DNA of 64,000 nucleotides. It comes from Liolophura sinensis. Taxonomy: Eukaryota; Mollusca; Polyplacophora; Chitonida; Chitonidae. The notes under the pieces were generated by a model. It searched no databases and was not told the origin of the DNA. It saw only the letters and a program-made list of their open reading frames with translations. The DNA lies in assembly GCF_032854445.1 (NCBI RefSeq), contig NC_088300.1, positions 25,279,608 to 25,343,607 of the forward strand. The letters are read 5' to 3'. A program made the position numbers and the translations under genes. Positions 36,766 to 46,679 of this stretch are shown here, one piece after another. Every line of letters begins with the position of its first letter. Within the stretch, counting starts at the first letter, position 1.

Positions 36766-36980
36766 TTTATTTGATTTATTGTCGTTTTACGCCGAACTCA
36801 AGAATATTTCACTTACACGACGGTGTCCAGCATCATGGTGGGAGGAAATCGGGCAGTGCCCGTGGGAAACCAACGACCATCCGCATGTTGCTGAAAGACC
36901 TTCCCACTTAAGGCCGGAGGGGAAGCCAGCATGAGCTGGACTTGAACTCACAGTGACCGCATTGGTGAGAGGCCCCTGTG
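36766..36980 (-). mobile_element. SINE, AATAAAT-tailed family, nearly full length
   Basis: On the plus strand it begins TTATTTGATTTATTGTCGTT, then ACGCCGAACTCAAGAATATT, GGTGGGAGGAAATCGGGCAG, CATGAGCTGGACTTGAACTC (B box region) and GTGAGAGGCCCC. It is absent from the equivalent place in unit 3 (about 47750), so it was inserted after the units separated. Only the A-box end is lost. Confidence 0.85.
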
Positions 36981-37418
36981 TCTTCTCAGTGTACATTATA
37001 AAGCAGTCTTATTATCAGTTATTGGATAAACATGTTTAAGTATTAAACATGTTACAATTAAACATTAAGCACGTTTATTATCTGTCGCATAGAGATGTTA
37101 AAATGTGAAACATTTGTTTTTTCAGTGTAACGTCACCGTTTGTTAGGTGTGATAAACCTCTAACCTCCTCACATGAAGTATGAATGGTTCGTATGACATC
37201 ATTCTCAGGAAATCAAATTTTCAAAATCACTGACACAATCTGAATGTAACTTACAAAACATAAAATCTGTTATCCTTGATTCTAAGGAGTAGGTTCAATG
37301 CTAACGTGAGCAGAATCGAGTTAATGATGTTAACGTTGTTTTGGTTTATGTAACTTCGTTTAGCGTATTTCATTTCTGTATGTTTTTGTGTTGTTGTTGT
37401 TTTTTTTAACTTCACAAG

Positions 37419-37468
37419 AAAGAAATATTCTTGACAACAGCGTAAAAATACAATTAAATAAAAAAATA
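37419..37468 (+). mobile_element. SINE 3' end fragment
   Basis: AAATATTCTTGACAACAGCG followed by TAAAAATACAATTAAATAAA matches the 3' end of the AATAAAT-tailed family. The rest of the element is missing. Confidence 0.5.
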
Positions 37469-38179
37469 ATCCCATCCCAAGCTAAAACAGCAACAGTTGG
37501 ATATAAACTTCCATTGTTTTTGTCAGGAACCTTAAGTTTACTGAGATTTCTCTTTCTCTTTATATTCTACCACGATATACTGACTATAAAAATATGACCG
37601 ATTTTATTCTTTTCATATTTTTACTTTTGTTATGTTCGAGACCACGAATCTGTTCACCTTTGTCTCGGCCTATATGATTAAGTACCCTTCCATTCCAAGC
37701 GTAATGTGTATTCCTTTTGAGGACATAGTTACCTTATAATGCTAAGGTAATGAACTGATTCCTCCAATTGACAATATTTATCCCATAACAGTGACAACTA
37801 CTTTTGTCTGTCAATATATTTTAAATCGATATGTTAATAATAATACGTCACCCCTTGGGGAAATTGTATTTCAACCTACAGGTATATATTTCTTTTCTTT
37901 TGTAGCCAACAGATTCATAAACACTTGTTTGACCAAACGGGAGTAATCTACGGCCGGAATCTTAACATAAAAATAAAGTGGACGGGTATCATGTTCAGGT
38001 TAACGTCTGGAGGAAGAAAGGAAGTATAATTCTGTTATGGGATGATTGGTAATAGAGAAATTTAAGCGCAAGTGATGCTAATCCATTAAATATCACCCAT
38101 ATCTCGTTGTAGAATTTCGGAGTTACAGAGCAGCGCTGTGACTGTACCCAAAGTTGGTCAATGTAGACGGCTGGGATTT

Positions 38180-38300
38180 GTATATCCTGGAGCCCTAGTG
38201 GCAATGAGCGGCCCAGGGAGCTAGCCCGTGCAGTATTACACGAAGCTCGCTGGATACCACTGGTCTTCCCCCATGGTGACATATTGCACAGGTGGAAAAG
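38180..38300 (+). pseudogene. Exon-like block G, unit 1 copy (unidentified)
   Basis: One plus frame reads ELARAVLHEARWIPLVFPHG followed by DILHRWKSLLGP. The same phrase recurs at 43815-43935 and 58412-58540, with amino-acid changes that keep the pattern ELAxxVLxEAxxxPLVFPHxDIxHRWK. Upstream, a second frame (GFVYPGALVAMSG) is also shared with other copies, so at least one frameshift lies between them. The product family is not recognised. A SINE has landed 190 bases downstream, at the probable splice acceptor before the next exon-like block. Confidence 0.3.
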
Positions 38301-38490
38301 TTTATTAGGACCGGTTGGTTCCTTTCGCCACCAATGATATCATCGGTCGGCTTCTTACAAGAGAGCATGACATTAAACCACAATCACTCAGACTCCAAGG
38401 ATTACATTCATGTACGCGTATTGAGAATATACCCCTTCCCTTCTCACAGTCCTTATCTAATTATTTTCAACTCTTCCAGGAGCGGATTAC

Positions 38491-38836
38491 CGGCCCGGAT
38501 AGCACAGTTGGTAGAGCGTCTGCTTCGGGACCGGTCGATCCAGGATCAATCCTTGATCGAGTCACACCTAAGACTTTAAAAGAGTTGTAACTTCCTCGCT
38601 TGGCGTTCAGCATGAAGAGGATAGTGCAACGACTGGTTGACCAGCTCAGGCGGGCGGCTTACTTGCCTTCGGTCAGTCATCTCAGTGAAGCACCCACTAA
38701 ATAAAAGGGCGGTGGAAATCCGTCCTGCGACAAGGAGGCACATTACACGTACATGCACCCTAATGATTCCTTCGTCGTCATATGACTGAAAAATTGTTGA
38801 GTACGACGTTAAACCCCAAGCACTCACTCACTCACT
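38491..38836 (+). mobile_element. SINE, CACT-tailed family, full length with target-site duplication
   Basis: The head GGCCCGGATAGCACAGTTGG, TAGAGCGTCTGC (A box) and GGATCAATCCTTGATCGAGT (B-box region) is followed by GCTTGGCGTTCAGCATGAAG, GGGCGGCTTACTTGCCTTCG, GTGGAAATCCGTCCTGCGAC and GTCATATGACTGAAAAATTG. It ends TACGACGTTAAACCCCAAGC with a CACTCACTCACTCACT tail. An imperfect 15-bp duplication (CCAGGAGCGGATTAC at 38476-38490 and CCACCAGCAGATTAC at 38837-38851) flanks it. Units 3 and 4 show the empty site. This is the most complete copy of the family here. Confidence 0.92.
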
Positions 38837-38851
38837 CCACCAGCAGATTAC

Positions 38852-39149
38852 TATTTCCGGATCTGACACTCAATGCTTGTGGCATCGCGTTTGTCTTTGT
38901 ATGAGGACTTCTACGTTGAACCCCTTGGATATACCAGTGGCTGATACGGTTATTTATAGAACTCTTTTGTGCAGATGCAATATCTTGAAGCCGTCATTTG
39001 TCTACATTTATCCTAAGGTCATCTATTTGACTGCGGAAATAGACAACTCTTTTATGTATATCCTTAAAAGTCATACATTTTTCCTAAGACTTACAAGATG
39101 TAAATATACATTGAGGTTTCTTCCTCAACAAATGTACAGACGCATGTGA
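38852..39149 (+). pseudogene. Exon-like 3' block, unit 1 copy (unidentified)
   Basis: After the pyrimidine-rich stretch and AG at about 38478, this block is open in one frame. It reads DTQCLWHRVCLCMRTSTLNP, LDIPVADT, then SFVYIYPKVIYLTAEIDN, up to a stop at 39147-39149. Equivalent strings occur in unit 2 (about 44105-44210: NAQCLWHSGRLCLVPAPLDP, LDIAVAGSDGCF) and in units 3 and 4 (PVDIPVADSDGY). The frame is mostly kept between copies, which is compatible with former coding, but identity between copies is high enough that chance could explain it. No domain is recognised. Confidence 0.22.
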
Positions 39150-40330
39150 AATAATTTCAACCGCGCCTGACCTTATACATCATGCTTTGTTTGTCCACTT
39201 CATGATGGCGGATACGATAATTGAGCAGGCACGCCTGCAAGTCATCGGTCTTAATTCAAGCGACCAACACTAGGCATCTGCAGAAGTTCTTATCCATAAG
39301 AATGGTCTTAATGTATTTCGATTTTCCAACAGATTGTTTTAGGGGTGTGACACAAATATTCCAATTAGTTATTTACTATCAATACAATTACCCAAAAGGA
39401 AAAAGTTCCCCCGACAACATGACTTCTGGATGGTAGAACTTTTCTATAAAAAGAATAATCACTTGCCGTGATTCCACAGTTTATTAAATTGCTCAGATAA
39501 TGTGTCGATAAATGGCGGACTCGTTTATACGACAGTAGTCGCGATGATTGAGGCCTTCATTTCGGAAAATCGCACTGCTTAAACTACGTTAATTTCTGCG
39601 GTGAAATGATATACATTTACCGGCTGTTATTATTAGAAGCAGCTAACCTGATCACCAGTAGCCAAGTACAATGCTCTGTTTTCCGATTGAGTATTCCCAA
39701 CCAAACCCTTAATTCGGGCAAAACCTGGCTCATAATTTCACAACCATTTTAGTAGAATTTCTGTCGCCGACTATGACACACTATCAGCGACGCAGGTATC
39801 ATATAAGGATGTTAGCCATTCCGATAAAAATACGCCCACTGGGACAAAAGCACGCATTAACACTTCAGTGGTCTACACCACATACTGCATTGTGACTAAT
39901 GATTTAGTGTAGAACCTGTATTCGTTGTGCGCCAGTGCATCGAGCACGATCATTTCCACCCACAATTAGCCGTTTCAAAGCCAGGACGTAAACAACCTTG
40001 GACATCCAAAAGCTCCCAGGCAGGATCGGCTGTTGTGTAAAAAGGATTGGCCGATCTCCACAACGGAACCTCTGATAATCCATAGTAACTGAGGAGCTGT
40101 ATTTATTTCAGAGGACAATTGATATATTGTTCTGTTTTGTACAGACCTGCTCGTAGGCGGTGTGTTATCTCCCACAGCAAATGAAGTACACACCCAGGTT
40201 TGGTATAGACGAGGTCAGATCAATAGAGGTGTATCTTGATACTGTCTGCACATATCAGTATATTTAGAACCTAGGCGAATTGTCAAAATTTTTACAACAT
40301 ATCGGAAAAATAATTAGTCAACTGGTATTC

Positions 40331-40444
40331 TATACTATGGAAGCCACATGAGGAGACGTCTTCCCGCGTCTACCCGTTCTCACCTCGCGTGTCGCAACTC
40401 GTGGGGCGCAGCACGATATGTGCTTATCCGGCTTCCATAGTATA
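40331..40444. mobile_element. MITE-like inverted-repeat element, unit 2 copy
   Basis: TATACTATGGAAGCC at 40331-40345 and its exact reverse complement at 40430-40444 bound 114 bp. This is the cleanest copy: both 15-bp ends are perfect. A TA target duplication, as in Tc1/mariner-type MITEs, would fit the TATA ends but cannot be proved because every unit carries the element. Confidence 0.65.
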
Positions 40445-40929
40445 CCCTTCCCAAACCATTGTTGACTGTAGTTCTAAAACGCGCTAATCTGAACTAGTTA
40501 AAAGTATCGGCGCCCTGATAATATTTGTAATACATCATGGCTCAACTAACATTCCTTATACGCTAACACGAAACCTGTCAAGGAAAGAATGACATAGAGT
40601 ATTTCCCAGTACGTGATTGGGAAATGTTGTTCTTAAAGTACACCAGATCTCTTATGTTTTACAGAACGATCAGATTCCTTCATTAGTGTCTATAGATTGT
40701 ATTAGACGGCCAGTGTGATGCGGTTAAGTGAACTGTAAATACAAATCGAGCTCTCATTAATAGGGGTGATTTACTTCTGGTTCTCTTGGCTTCCTTTTTT
40801 TTTACCAATAAACAATCTGGAGCACAATGTTCAAGACCAATGAAATAAACTAATAAATAACATGCTTTGAAGGGAGGGTATCCTTCTTCTACCGGATGAA
40901 CACAAACGCCTCAGGAAGGAAGGTACATT

Positions 40930-41030
40930 ACAAAATACCCAGGCTCTAGGGCAAAAGACCAAAGGTCAAAAAAAGACCTATGGTGACAAAAGACCCACGT
41001 CGGAAAAAAGACCCAAGTTCTGCAAGTGGT
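40930..41030. repeat. AAAAGACCC-rich degenerate repeat block, unit 2 (short form)
   Basis: GGGCAAAAGACCAAAGGTCA, AAAAAAAGACCTATGG, GACAAAAGACCCACG and GAAAAAAGACCCAAG follow one another with irregular spacing. Confidence 0.65.
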
Positions 41031-41837
41031 CGAGATTTTCTACACGTTTTGGTAGGTACAAAATTTCAAGCTCGTAATAATACAAATAAATTATTTTGAT
41101 TCATGTATCACGAATCCACACATATATATGCAAAAGTGTGCTAGAATGTTTTAAAACACCGCTGAAAGTTGAAAGAAAGGTAACATGTATATGCTGGTTT
41201 CAAATTTGAATTAGAATTTATAAATAGGAAGGTTATAACGTCACCGTTCGTCAGGAATTATTATTTTAGAGGAAACAACTCAAAATGCTAACGTCGACGC
41301 CTCAACGCAACAGTCAGGTAATTTAAAGCAGGTGTTATAAAACTCTAATGTCTTCTCATAAAGTATGACAGGCTCGTCTGATACCATTCTCAACTCAGGA
41401 AATTTTAAAATCAATGAATCAAACTGAATGTAACACAGAAAATAAAAGCTGCTTTTTATGATTTTAAAATGTGCTCACCTAAAGTATAAATGGTTCGTAT
41501 GACACCACCCTGAGAAAATCAAATCTTAAGAATTAAAGACACAATCTACATATAATATAAAAAATATAAAACCTATTTTATATGATGTTATAATTCCTTT
41601 ACCCTTGATTCTAAAGGAGTGGGTTCAGAACTAACGATTTAGGCTTGGGCACGAACAGATATTTAGAATCAAACCATGACTACAGGAAAATCATCAATGT
41701 GCCCGTATTTTCGTATTTTACTGCTATGCGTGAGCAGAATCCATTTAATGATGTTTACGTTGTTTCAGTTTAACTCACCTCGTTTGGCGTCATTTTTTTG
41801 TGTATGTTTGTGAACTGTTGTCTGCCATTTCCCCCAG

Positions 41838-42034
41838 TTAGACTGATAAATACTGGGGCCATTCATGGTGGGGATTGCCCTTTGAATGACCTCAACTCTT
41901 ACCGCACAATAAAGGCCATAATTCGCTGTTTCAACCAAGCGAAAAAAGATGGAAAGACTGTTATTATGGACTTATCGTTCGCTGATGACATTTGGCCTTT
42001 ATCTCTTGTTTTCTATCGGCAACGGAGAAAATGA
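41838..42034 (+). CDS. Candidate exon of an unidentified gene in class II units
   Basis: A good splice acceptor (CTGCCATTTCCCCCAG, ending at 41837) precedes an open stretch. It contains NDLNSYRTIKAIIRCFNQAK, then KDGKTVIMDLSFADDIW and PLSLVFYRQRRK, ending at a stop at 42032-42034. The composition looks protein-like. The acceptor and the end IMDLSFxDDIWPLSLVFYRxRRK are kept in unit 5 (56607-56812), but there the first half is frameshifted and the final stop is replaced by four more codons. FADDI superficially resembles the reverse-transcriptase catalytic box, but the surrounding residues do not fit that family, so I do not assign it. The upstream exon and promoter are not identifiable. It may be a captured host-gene fragment. 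Confidence 0.25.
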
Positions 42035-42390
42035 AAATTTGCTTGAATGTGACAAAAGCGAAGTAAACTGACAATGAGTGGTTTTGTTTTCCAGCTGTTT
42101 TATGTTACAATAAACTACAGTTCAGTTTATTAATCTGCCAACCGTTTCGCGTAACCTGAATATTCTGAGAACAAACACTATAGTTTTACAATATCTCTCT
42201 TATAATGCCATTAAGTGCACCTGTGCTCTGAATATAAGTGAAATGAAATGCGATATCATCTTGCAATTTATGACGATACCGCGACATCATACAGACAACC
42301 ATGACTAGTCACTACACAGCACGCATTATTAAAATCGTCCATGTTTATTTATTAACAGCTGTCTAAACCAAACCGAATAATCAATCACAC

Positions 42391-43430
42391 TGTTATAGGT
42401 TACATAATTACGATTATTTATATATTGACCATGTTGTTTATATGATTCATTACATGTATAATCACATTATTTATTTGTTATATTATATTGACAGTATTGT
42501 TTGTATTATTTGATATATGTATTAGCCCTTACTCAGACCGATAGAATTGTATAAGATAAGGTGTGTACATGCACGTCACAGCATGCACACACCATTTCCC
42601 TGTATGTTATTTAAGTTATATTATATTCACATATTACTCCATGTATTACTTACTTACGTCACAGGGCATACCACTGTATTAAATTAATAATAAAATGTAT
42701 CATTTGGTGTATATGTAAATCAATATGCTACACCTATTTACTTATATAGAATATATCGTATATTTACCTAAATGTTTACCTACATGTTTAAAGATTGTAT
42801 GTACGCGCTCCTGTGGTCGGGATACCCATCTACTACCGAGTCATTATGAATGACTCGGGGTAGAGGATTAACCCGATTAGCGGGAGCGTACATGTATAGA
42901 AAGGGCCGCTCTCTAGGGCGCCTGTACAAGGTTACGGTCGTCCGTGGAAACACTTGCTCTTGCCTGTTCTGTGAATGCGTTGCCACATCGGTCAGCTATA
43001 AAGTCGGGCACAGAGTGGTAGGACTTCACTTCCACTTGTGTGCTCGATAATTGACTGACTGGCTTCGTATTTCTTATTACAGGTAAGTAACAGGTGTCCC
43101 AGCGTAAGACCTATAGTTAAATGGTATTACATGTACGTACTGATTCATAAGTACGGTTATCGAATATTATATAATTTACGGTTTGTCGAATATTATTGTT
43201 AAATATTAAAGACATTTACATACTTGTAAATAAGCGGTGCAAATGTTACGGATATACATGTATGCACCTGTTTATATTAATATTGTCTCTTTAATAAAAG
43301 AGCACTTCCACTTGTGTGCTCGATAATTGACTGACTGGCTTCGTATTTCTTATTACAGCTCTACCTATAGCAAACCTTTGTAAACGGCAAAGGGTGCTAG
43401 CATCAGGACAGAACCAAGACTATAATAACA
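42391..43430 (+). mobile_element. Solo-LTR-like insertion (LTR-b), about 1.04 kb
   Basis: Unit 5 has the uninterrupted site: TCAATCACACCCCTAGACG at about 57838. In unit 2 the homology breaks after TCAATCACAC and resumes at ACACCCTCAGAC. The insert starts TGTTATAGGT and ends CTATAATAACA, giving a short terminal inverted repeat TGTTAT/ATAACA and either a 4-bp duplication (ACAC) or a TG...CA end. A TATA box (CTATAAAG, 42996-43003) and a poly(A) signal (AATAAA, 43293-43298) lie in the order expected for a plus-strand LTR. A 56-bp direct repeat inside it (43027-43082 and 43303-43358) is identical in both copies. No gag/pol is present. Confidence 0.65.
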
Positions 43431-43644
43431 CCCTCAGACATCCGACTAGAAAGACTTTGCCAACTTCCCACCATCGTACCATTGCCTCCCAAGGTGAGGG
43501 AGATTCAGTACATTCACATAAAAATTCACATGACGTACAACGGAAGAAATCAACGACCGCTGTCCTTATACCAGCAAATAACGTGGACGTAGGTCATGTG
43601 AGGGTTACTCTCTCCAAGAAGACAGGAAGGACAATTCTTTCATG
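43431..43644 (+). pseudogene. Exon-like block b, unit 2 (unidentified)
   Basis: The frame is open across the LTR boundary. The unit-derived part reads HPTRKTLPTSHHRTIASQG, DVQRKKSTTAVLIPANN and VDVGHVRVTLSKKTGRTILS, and ends at a strong splice donor, CATG|GTAAGG, with GT at 43645. In unit 5 the equivalent (57848-58210) keeps YDVQRKKSTTGVLI and then breaks. It also has an extra 170 bp that ends in a polypyrimidine tract and AG at about 58079, like an intron end. Units 1, 3 and 4 keep the tract but have stops soon after it. The product is basic and unidentified. The good donor plus a conserved downstream acceptor suggest a former spliced gene. Confidence 0.3.
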
Positions 43645-43733
43645 GTAAGGTGGGTAAAAGAGAAGTTTAAACCTAAATGAAGCTCATCCATTAAATAGCA
43701 CCCATATCTTTTTGTACAATTTCGGAGTTACAG

Positions 43734-43948
43734 AGCAGCATAGTGAATGTACGGATGGTAGGGATTTTATTTCCCTACCTGCATTGTTCTGGGGCACTTG
43801 TGGCAATAAGCGGCTCAGGGAGCTAGCCCGTGTTGTACTACAGGAAGCTGACTTGAGACCACTTGTCTTCCCTCATTATGATATATGTCACAGGTGGAAA
43901 AGTTTGCCAGGATCGGTGGTTTACTCTGGACACCCTGGTTTCCACTAA
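43734..43948 (+). pseudogene. Exon-like block c, unit 2 (unidentified)
   Basis: An acceptor-like TTTCGGAGTTACAG ends at 43733. The open frame contains ALFWGTCGNKRLRELARVVL, QEADLRPLVFPHYDICHRWK and SLPGSVVYSGHPGFH, then a stop. Unit 5 (58304-58582) shares PRELASVVLHEAGWRPLVFP, HYDICHRWKGLQGPVVYPGH and continues further. The most conserved stretch, ELAxVVLxEAxxRPLVFPHY followed by DICHRWK, is present in units 1, 2 and 5. In units 3 and 4 a short deletion and a TAA in the FPHY region destroy it. I do not recognise a family. A zinc-binding or catalytic role for the His/Cys residues would be guesswork. No complete gene can be assembled from any one unit. Confidence 0.3.
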
Positions 43949-44690
43949 AAAAAACCCGGCCGCCCTCTTAGAAGAGAGCATGGCTTTTACCATCAGTCAA
44001 CCGGAGAAGTAGGATTACAGACGCGCATTGAGAATCTACTCTATCTTTTATCACAATCCGAATCTAATTATTTCCAAACCTTCCAGTAGCGGTTTTATTA
44101 TTTCGGGGTCTAACGCCCAATGCCTGTGGCATAGTGGTCGTCTTTGTCTAGTACCAGCTCCACTGGACCCGTTGGATATAGCAGTGGCTGGATCTGACGG
44201 TTGTTTCTAATTGAGACTGCATGCCTTTGTGCAGCTGCATCAGTGGAACTGTTTTGAAACCATCATGTGTGTACATTTACACTAAGAATACCTATTTGAC
44301 TACGGAAATAGCAAACTGTTGCATGTTAGAGTTAGCATTTCAGATGGGCCAACGTCTTCCGTTGTAACTTTGCGTGGAGTTATAATTAGCGGTCGCCTAC
44401 GCTCGCGTTTGTTGTCAATAAAACGTCTTTATGTATTATTCTTACAAAAGTAATCCATTGTTCATATCTACCAAGATGTAAAAACACGTTGAACTCTTTT
44501 CCTTAACACTGTTTTCATAACACCAACCTGGCCTTAAACATGTGTTCACACATATGACGACAGCTTGTTTTCTTCTAATCTTCACGTAGTCCGTAACTGA
44601 GCTAGCACGCAAGAGAGTCATCATTCGCGACTTAAGCATCGAACAAGAAAACTTTAGAAGTTGTTATCCATAGGAATCGTTATAGTGTAT

Positions 44691-45699
44691 TGTTACGGTA
44701 TTGAAAACAGCAACAGAAAACAGACTCAGTGACTCAATATTACAATGTAAACAATGCTTTATATATAAAATGAGACGTACAGTTTTACAGACAGTTCAAC
44801 AACAACAACATAAAAAAACATACACATCAGTATTACGGGTCACTTCCATTTCCAGTTCACCTTTGCATCCCAAGGAACGTATTCCAGGAGATCCAACGTA
44901 AAGACCATGGGATAAACACACAATTCACACAAGTCACAAATTGTCCCAGTCAGGTACTTCGCTAGGTTAGCGAACGCGAACACAGTACACAGGTTACACA
45001 GAACTGGAACAGTCAAGCCTTTGAATGACGTCACACCCGCAGAGCACAACACAGGGTAAATGCGGGCATGGAGGTATAATCCACTTTAGAACAGTCAGCT
45101 CCCGCAGAAAGTCACAAACGAGCCGTTCAGAGACGTAGAGTAATGTCACCTTGTGGCAGAATGAATGTCCTTTGCAAAACTGAAAACTTCAGTTTAGAGT
45201 CCTTGACGACCTTGTCGGTCAGGTGAGGTCAGCGTGTTAAACAAATTACACAGTCAACACTGTATAATCATAATAAAGATCCGAACACCAATAAACGTGA
45301 CTTCCGCAGAAATTCACATAAACCAGACATCAGTACAACTGTGGTACACAAACGGTGCCGGCATAAAAATCTGTCCTCCCAAATGAAACTGGCATCACCA
45401 GCTCATATCAATATAATGGACTCGATACGAGAGCGTCGCACACTCTCCTGGCTCCCAGTGGATGCAGCAAAAATACCTCCTCTCTGCACAGAAAACACGG
45501 CTTATATACGTGCCAGGTGGATTCAACTATTTTTAAACACAGAATTAACAGCCAATGAACAGCCAGTGAAATAAACAAAGCATTGAACAAGGTGCTTTCC
45601 ATCCGGTCCGCGCTGTACACATATAACAGGGCCTGTTATGCTTTCACAAAGGTCCGCAGACAAACAGTACACGAAAACGTTAAATAGTCATACATAACA
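44691..45699 (-). mobile_element. Solo-LTR-like insertion (LTR-c), about 1.01 kb
   Basis: Homology to unit 1 (AATGGTCTTAATGTATTTCG, about 39300) is interrupted after GTGTAT at 44690 and resumes at GTATTACGACTTTCC at 45700. GTAT is therefore duplicated (44687-44690 and 45700-45703). The insert begins TGTTACGGTA and ends ATACATAACA (TG...CA). On the minus strand a TATA box (GTATATAAGCC, about 45500-45510) lies about 190 bp inside, as in an LTR read on that strand. Its ends resemble LTR-a (…CGTAACA on the minus strand), so the two may be related families. No internal coding region remains, as expected after LTR-LTR recombination. Confidence 0.72.
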
Positions 45700-45770
45700 G
45701 TATTACGACTTTCCAGCTTTTAAATGACTTTCAAAGAGATTGTGATGGGAATGTTATATCGCGGTAATTA

Positions 45771-46492
45771 ATCAAAGGTTTAAAACCCCTTTGACCTATA
45801 AGCTTTTGCCATTTTGGTATGTCACGACTAATGAGAATGTATGTGTACTCAACAAAGCAATGGCACATAGATAAAAATATGTCCTTCTCCCATTTTTAAT
45901 TTTTTTCTATTCATGCCCAAAGAGCAACAGATTGGCAATGAGAAGACAAAAAACTGGTTATTCAAGTGACGTCGCTAACGTGTTTTTGCAAGGTCATTGA
46001 CGGAGGAAGGGTCAAAATGAAGGTTTGCAAACTTAGTAAGGGGCGTGTCCATCACGAGCGTCGAATTTTCCCTCGGTGACTTCTCATTAAAGTCACCAGA
46101 CTAGGAAGGAACGTTGCGGAATCTCCGCATAGATTCTTGATAGGTCTCTAGCCATTGCGTCAACGTTTGCCCCAAACATCGGTCTATTTCGTCTCAACCT
46201 TGTTCAGTAGGTGTTAAATTAAGTGAATATTAATGTGTTTCTGTGACAATGCGTCCGCCTCGTGATCTCCTGATTACGTTCGTTTTACGTCAGTCTTGGC
46301 ATGACGTTGTAACATCTTTAAGACTGAATGGATGAACATTTGCATTTTAACTTGTGCCTCATGTAACGCGTAATTTATTCTGTTAAAGTGTATTCAGAAG
46401 TCCCCCATAACAAATATTAATGTAAGATGTACTTGTATAATTTTATTCGTTCAACCGTTTTTAATATTACATCATAATATCACTATTATAAT
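45771..46492. other. Unique stretch replacing blocks A-D of the third array unit
   Basis: Between the 3' block of unit 2 and the SINE of unit 3, about 720 bp has no match to the other units, where blocks A-D would be expected. It contains an 8-bp inverted repeat GGTGACTT/AAGTCACC at 46075-46097 and no useful open frame. Confidence 0.5.
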
Positions 46493-46666
46493 AGTGAGTG
46501 AGAGCTTCGGGTTAAACGTCGTACCTTTTTCAGTCAAATAACGACGAAGAAGTCTTTAGAGTGCATGTAATGCGCCTCCTTGCTGCCGAACGAATCTCCA
46601 CCCCTCTTTTATCTAGTGCTGCTTCACTGAGACGACTTACCGAAGGCAGGTTTCCTTGCCTCTAAA
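46493..46666 (-). mobile_element. SINE, CACT-tailed family, 5'-truncated (class I marker)
   Basis: On the plus strand: AGTGAGTGAGAGCTTCGGGT, TAAACGTCGTACC, ATAACGACGAAGAAGTCTTT, CTTTTATCTAGTGCTGCTTC and CGAAGGCAGG. It is nearly identical to the copy at 50800. Confidence 0.85.
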
Positions 46667-46679
46667 GGGGGTCAAACAC

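Larger units (their letters stand above)
34524..39577 (+). repeat. Large tandem array unit 1 (class I)
   Basis: The unit begins CTTAAACTACGTTAATTTCT. Block order is as follows. A is 34524-34850. B (34858-35222) contains CATCCATAAGCTCTCAGACA. C (35223-35400) contains the 0.1-kb inverted-repeat element. D (35415-35590) ends at CGTTCAACACCAA. A minus-strand CACT-tailed SINE follows, then the AAAAGACCC-rich block F (35780-36650). Block H is 37060-37400, and block G (37635-38475, exon-like) is followed by the 3' block at 38840-39577. Extra SINEs are inserted at 36766 and 38491. It lacks the H2/H3 segment that defines class II. Confidence 0.85.
39578..45770 (+). repeat. Large tandem array unit 2 (class II)
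   Basis: Blocks A (39578-39905), B (39910-40245), C (40246-40460) and D (40655-40860) are followed directly by a short AAAAGACCC block (40930-41030) with no CACT-tailed SINE between them. Then come H (41200-41600), the class-II-specific H2/H3 (41630-42390), block G (43431-43960) and the 3' block (44085-44690), which ends in sequence matching 39280-39330. Two solo-LTR-like elements are inserted (42391-43430 and 44691-45699). After removing them the unit is about 4.1 kb. Confidence 0.82.

Noticed and set aside
41838-42034. FADDI as a reverse-transcriptase catalytic box
   Set aside because: The residues before and after do not fit any RT block order, and the position directly after a splice acceptor does not match a LINE or LTR pol.
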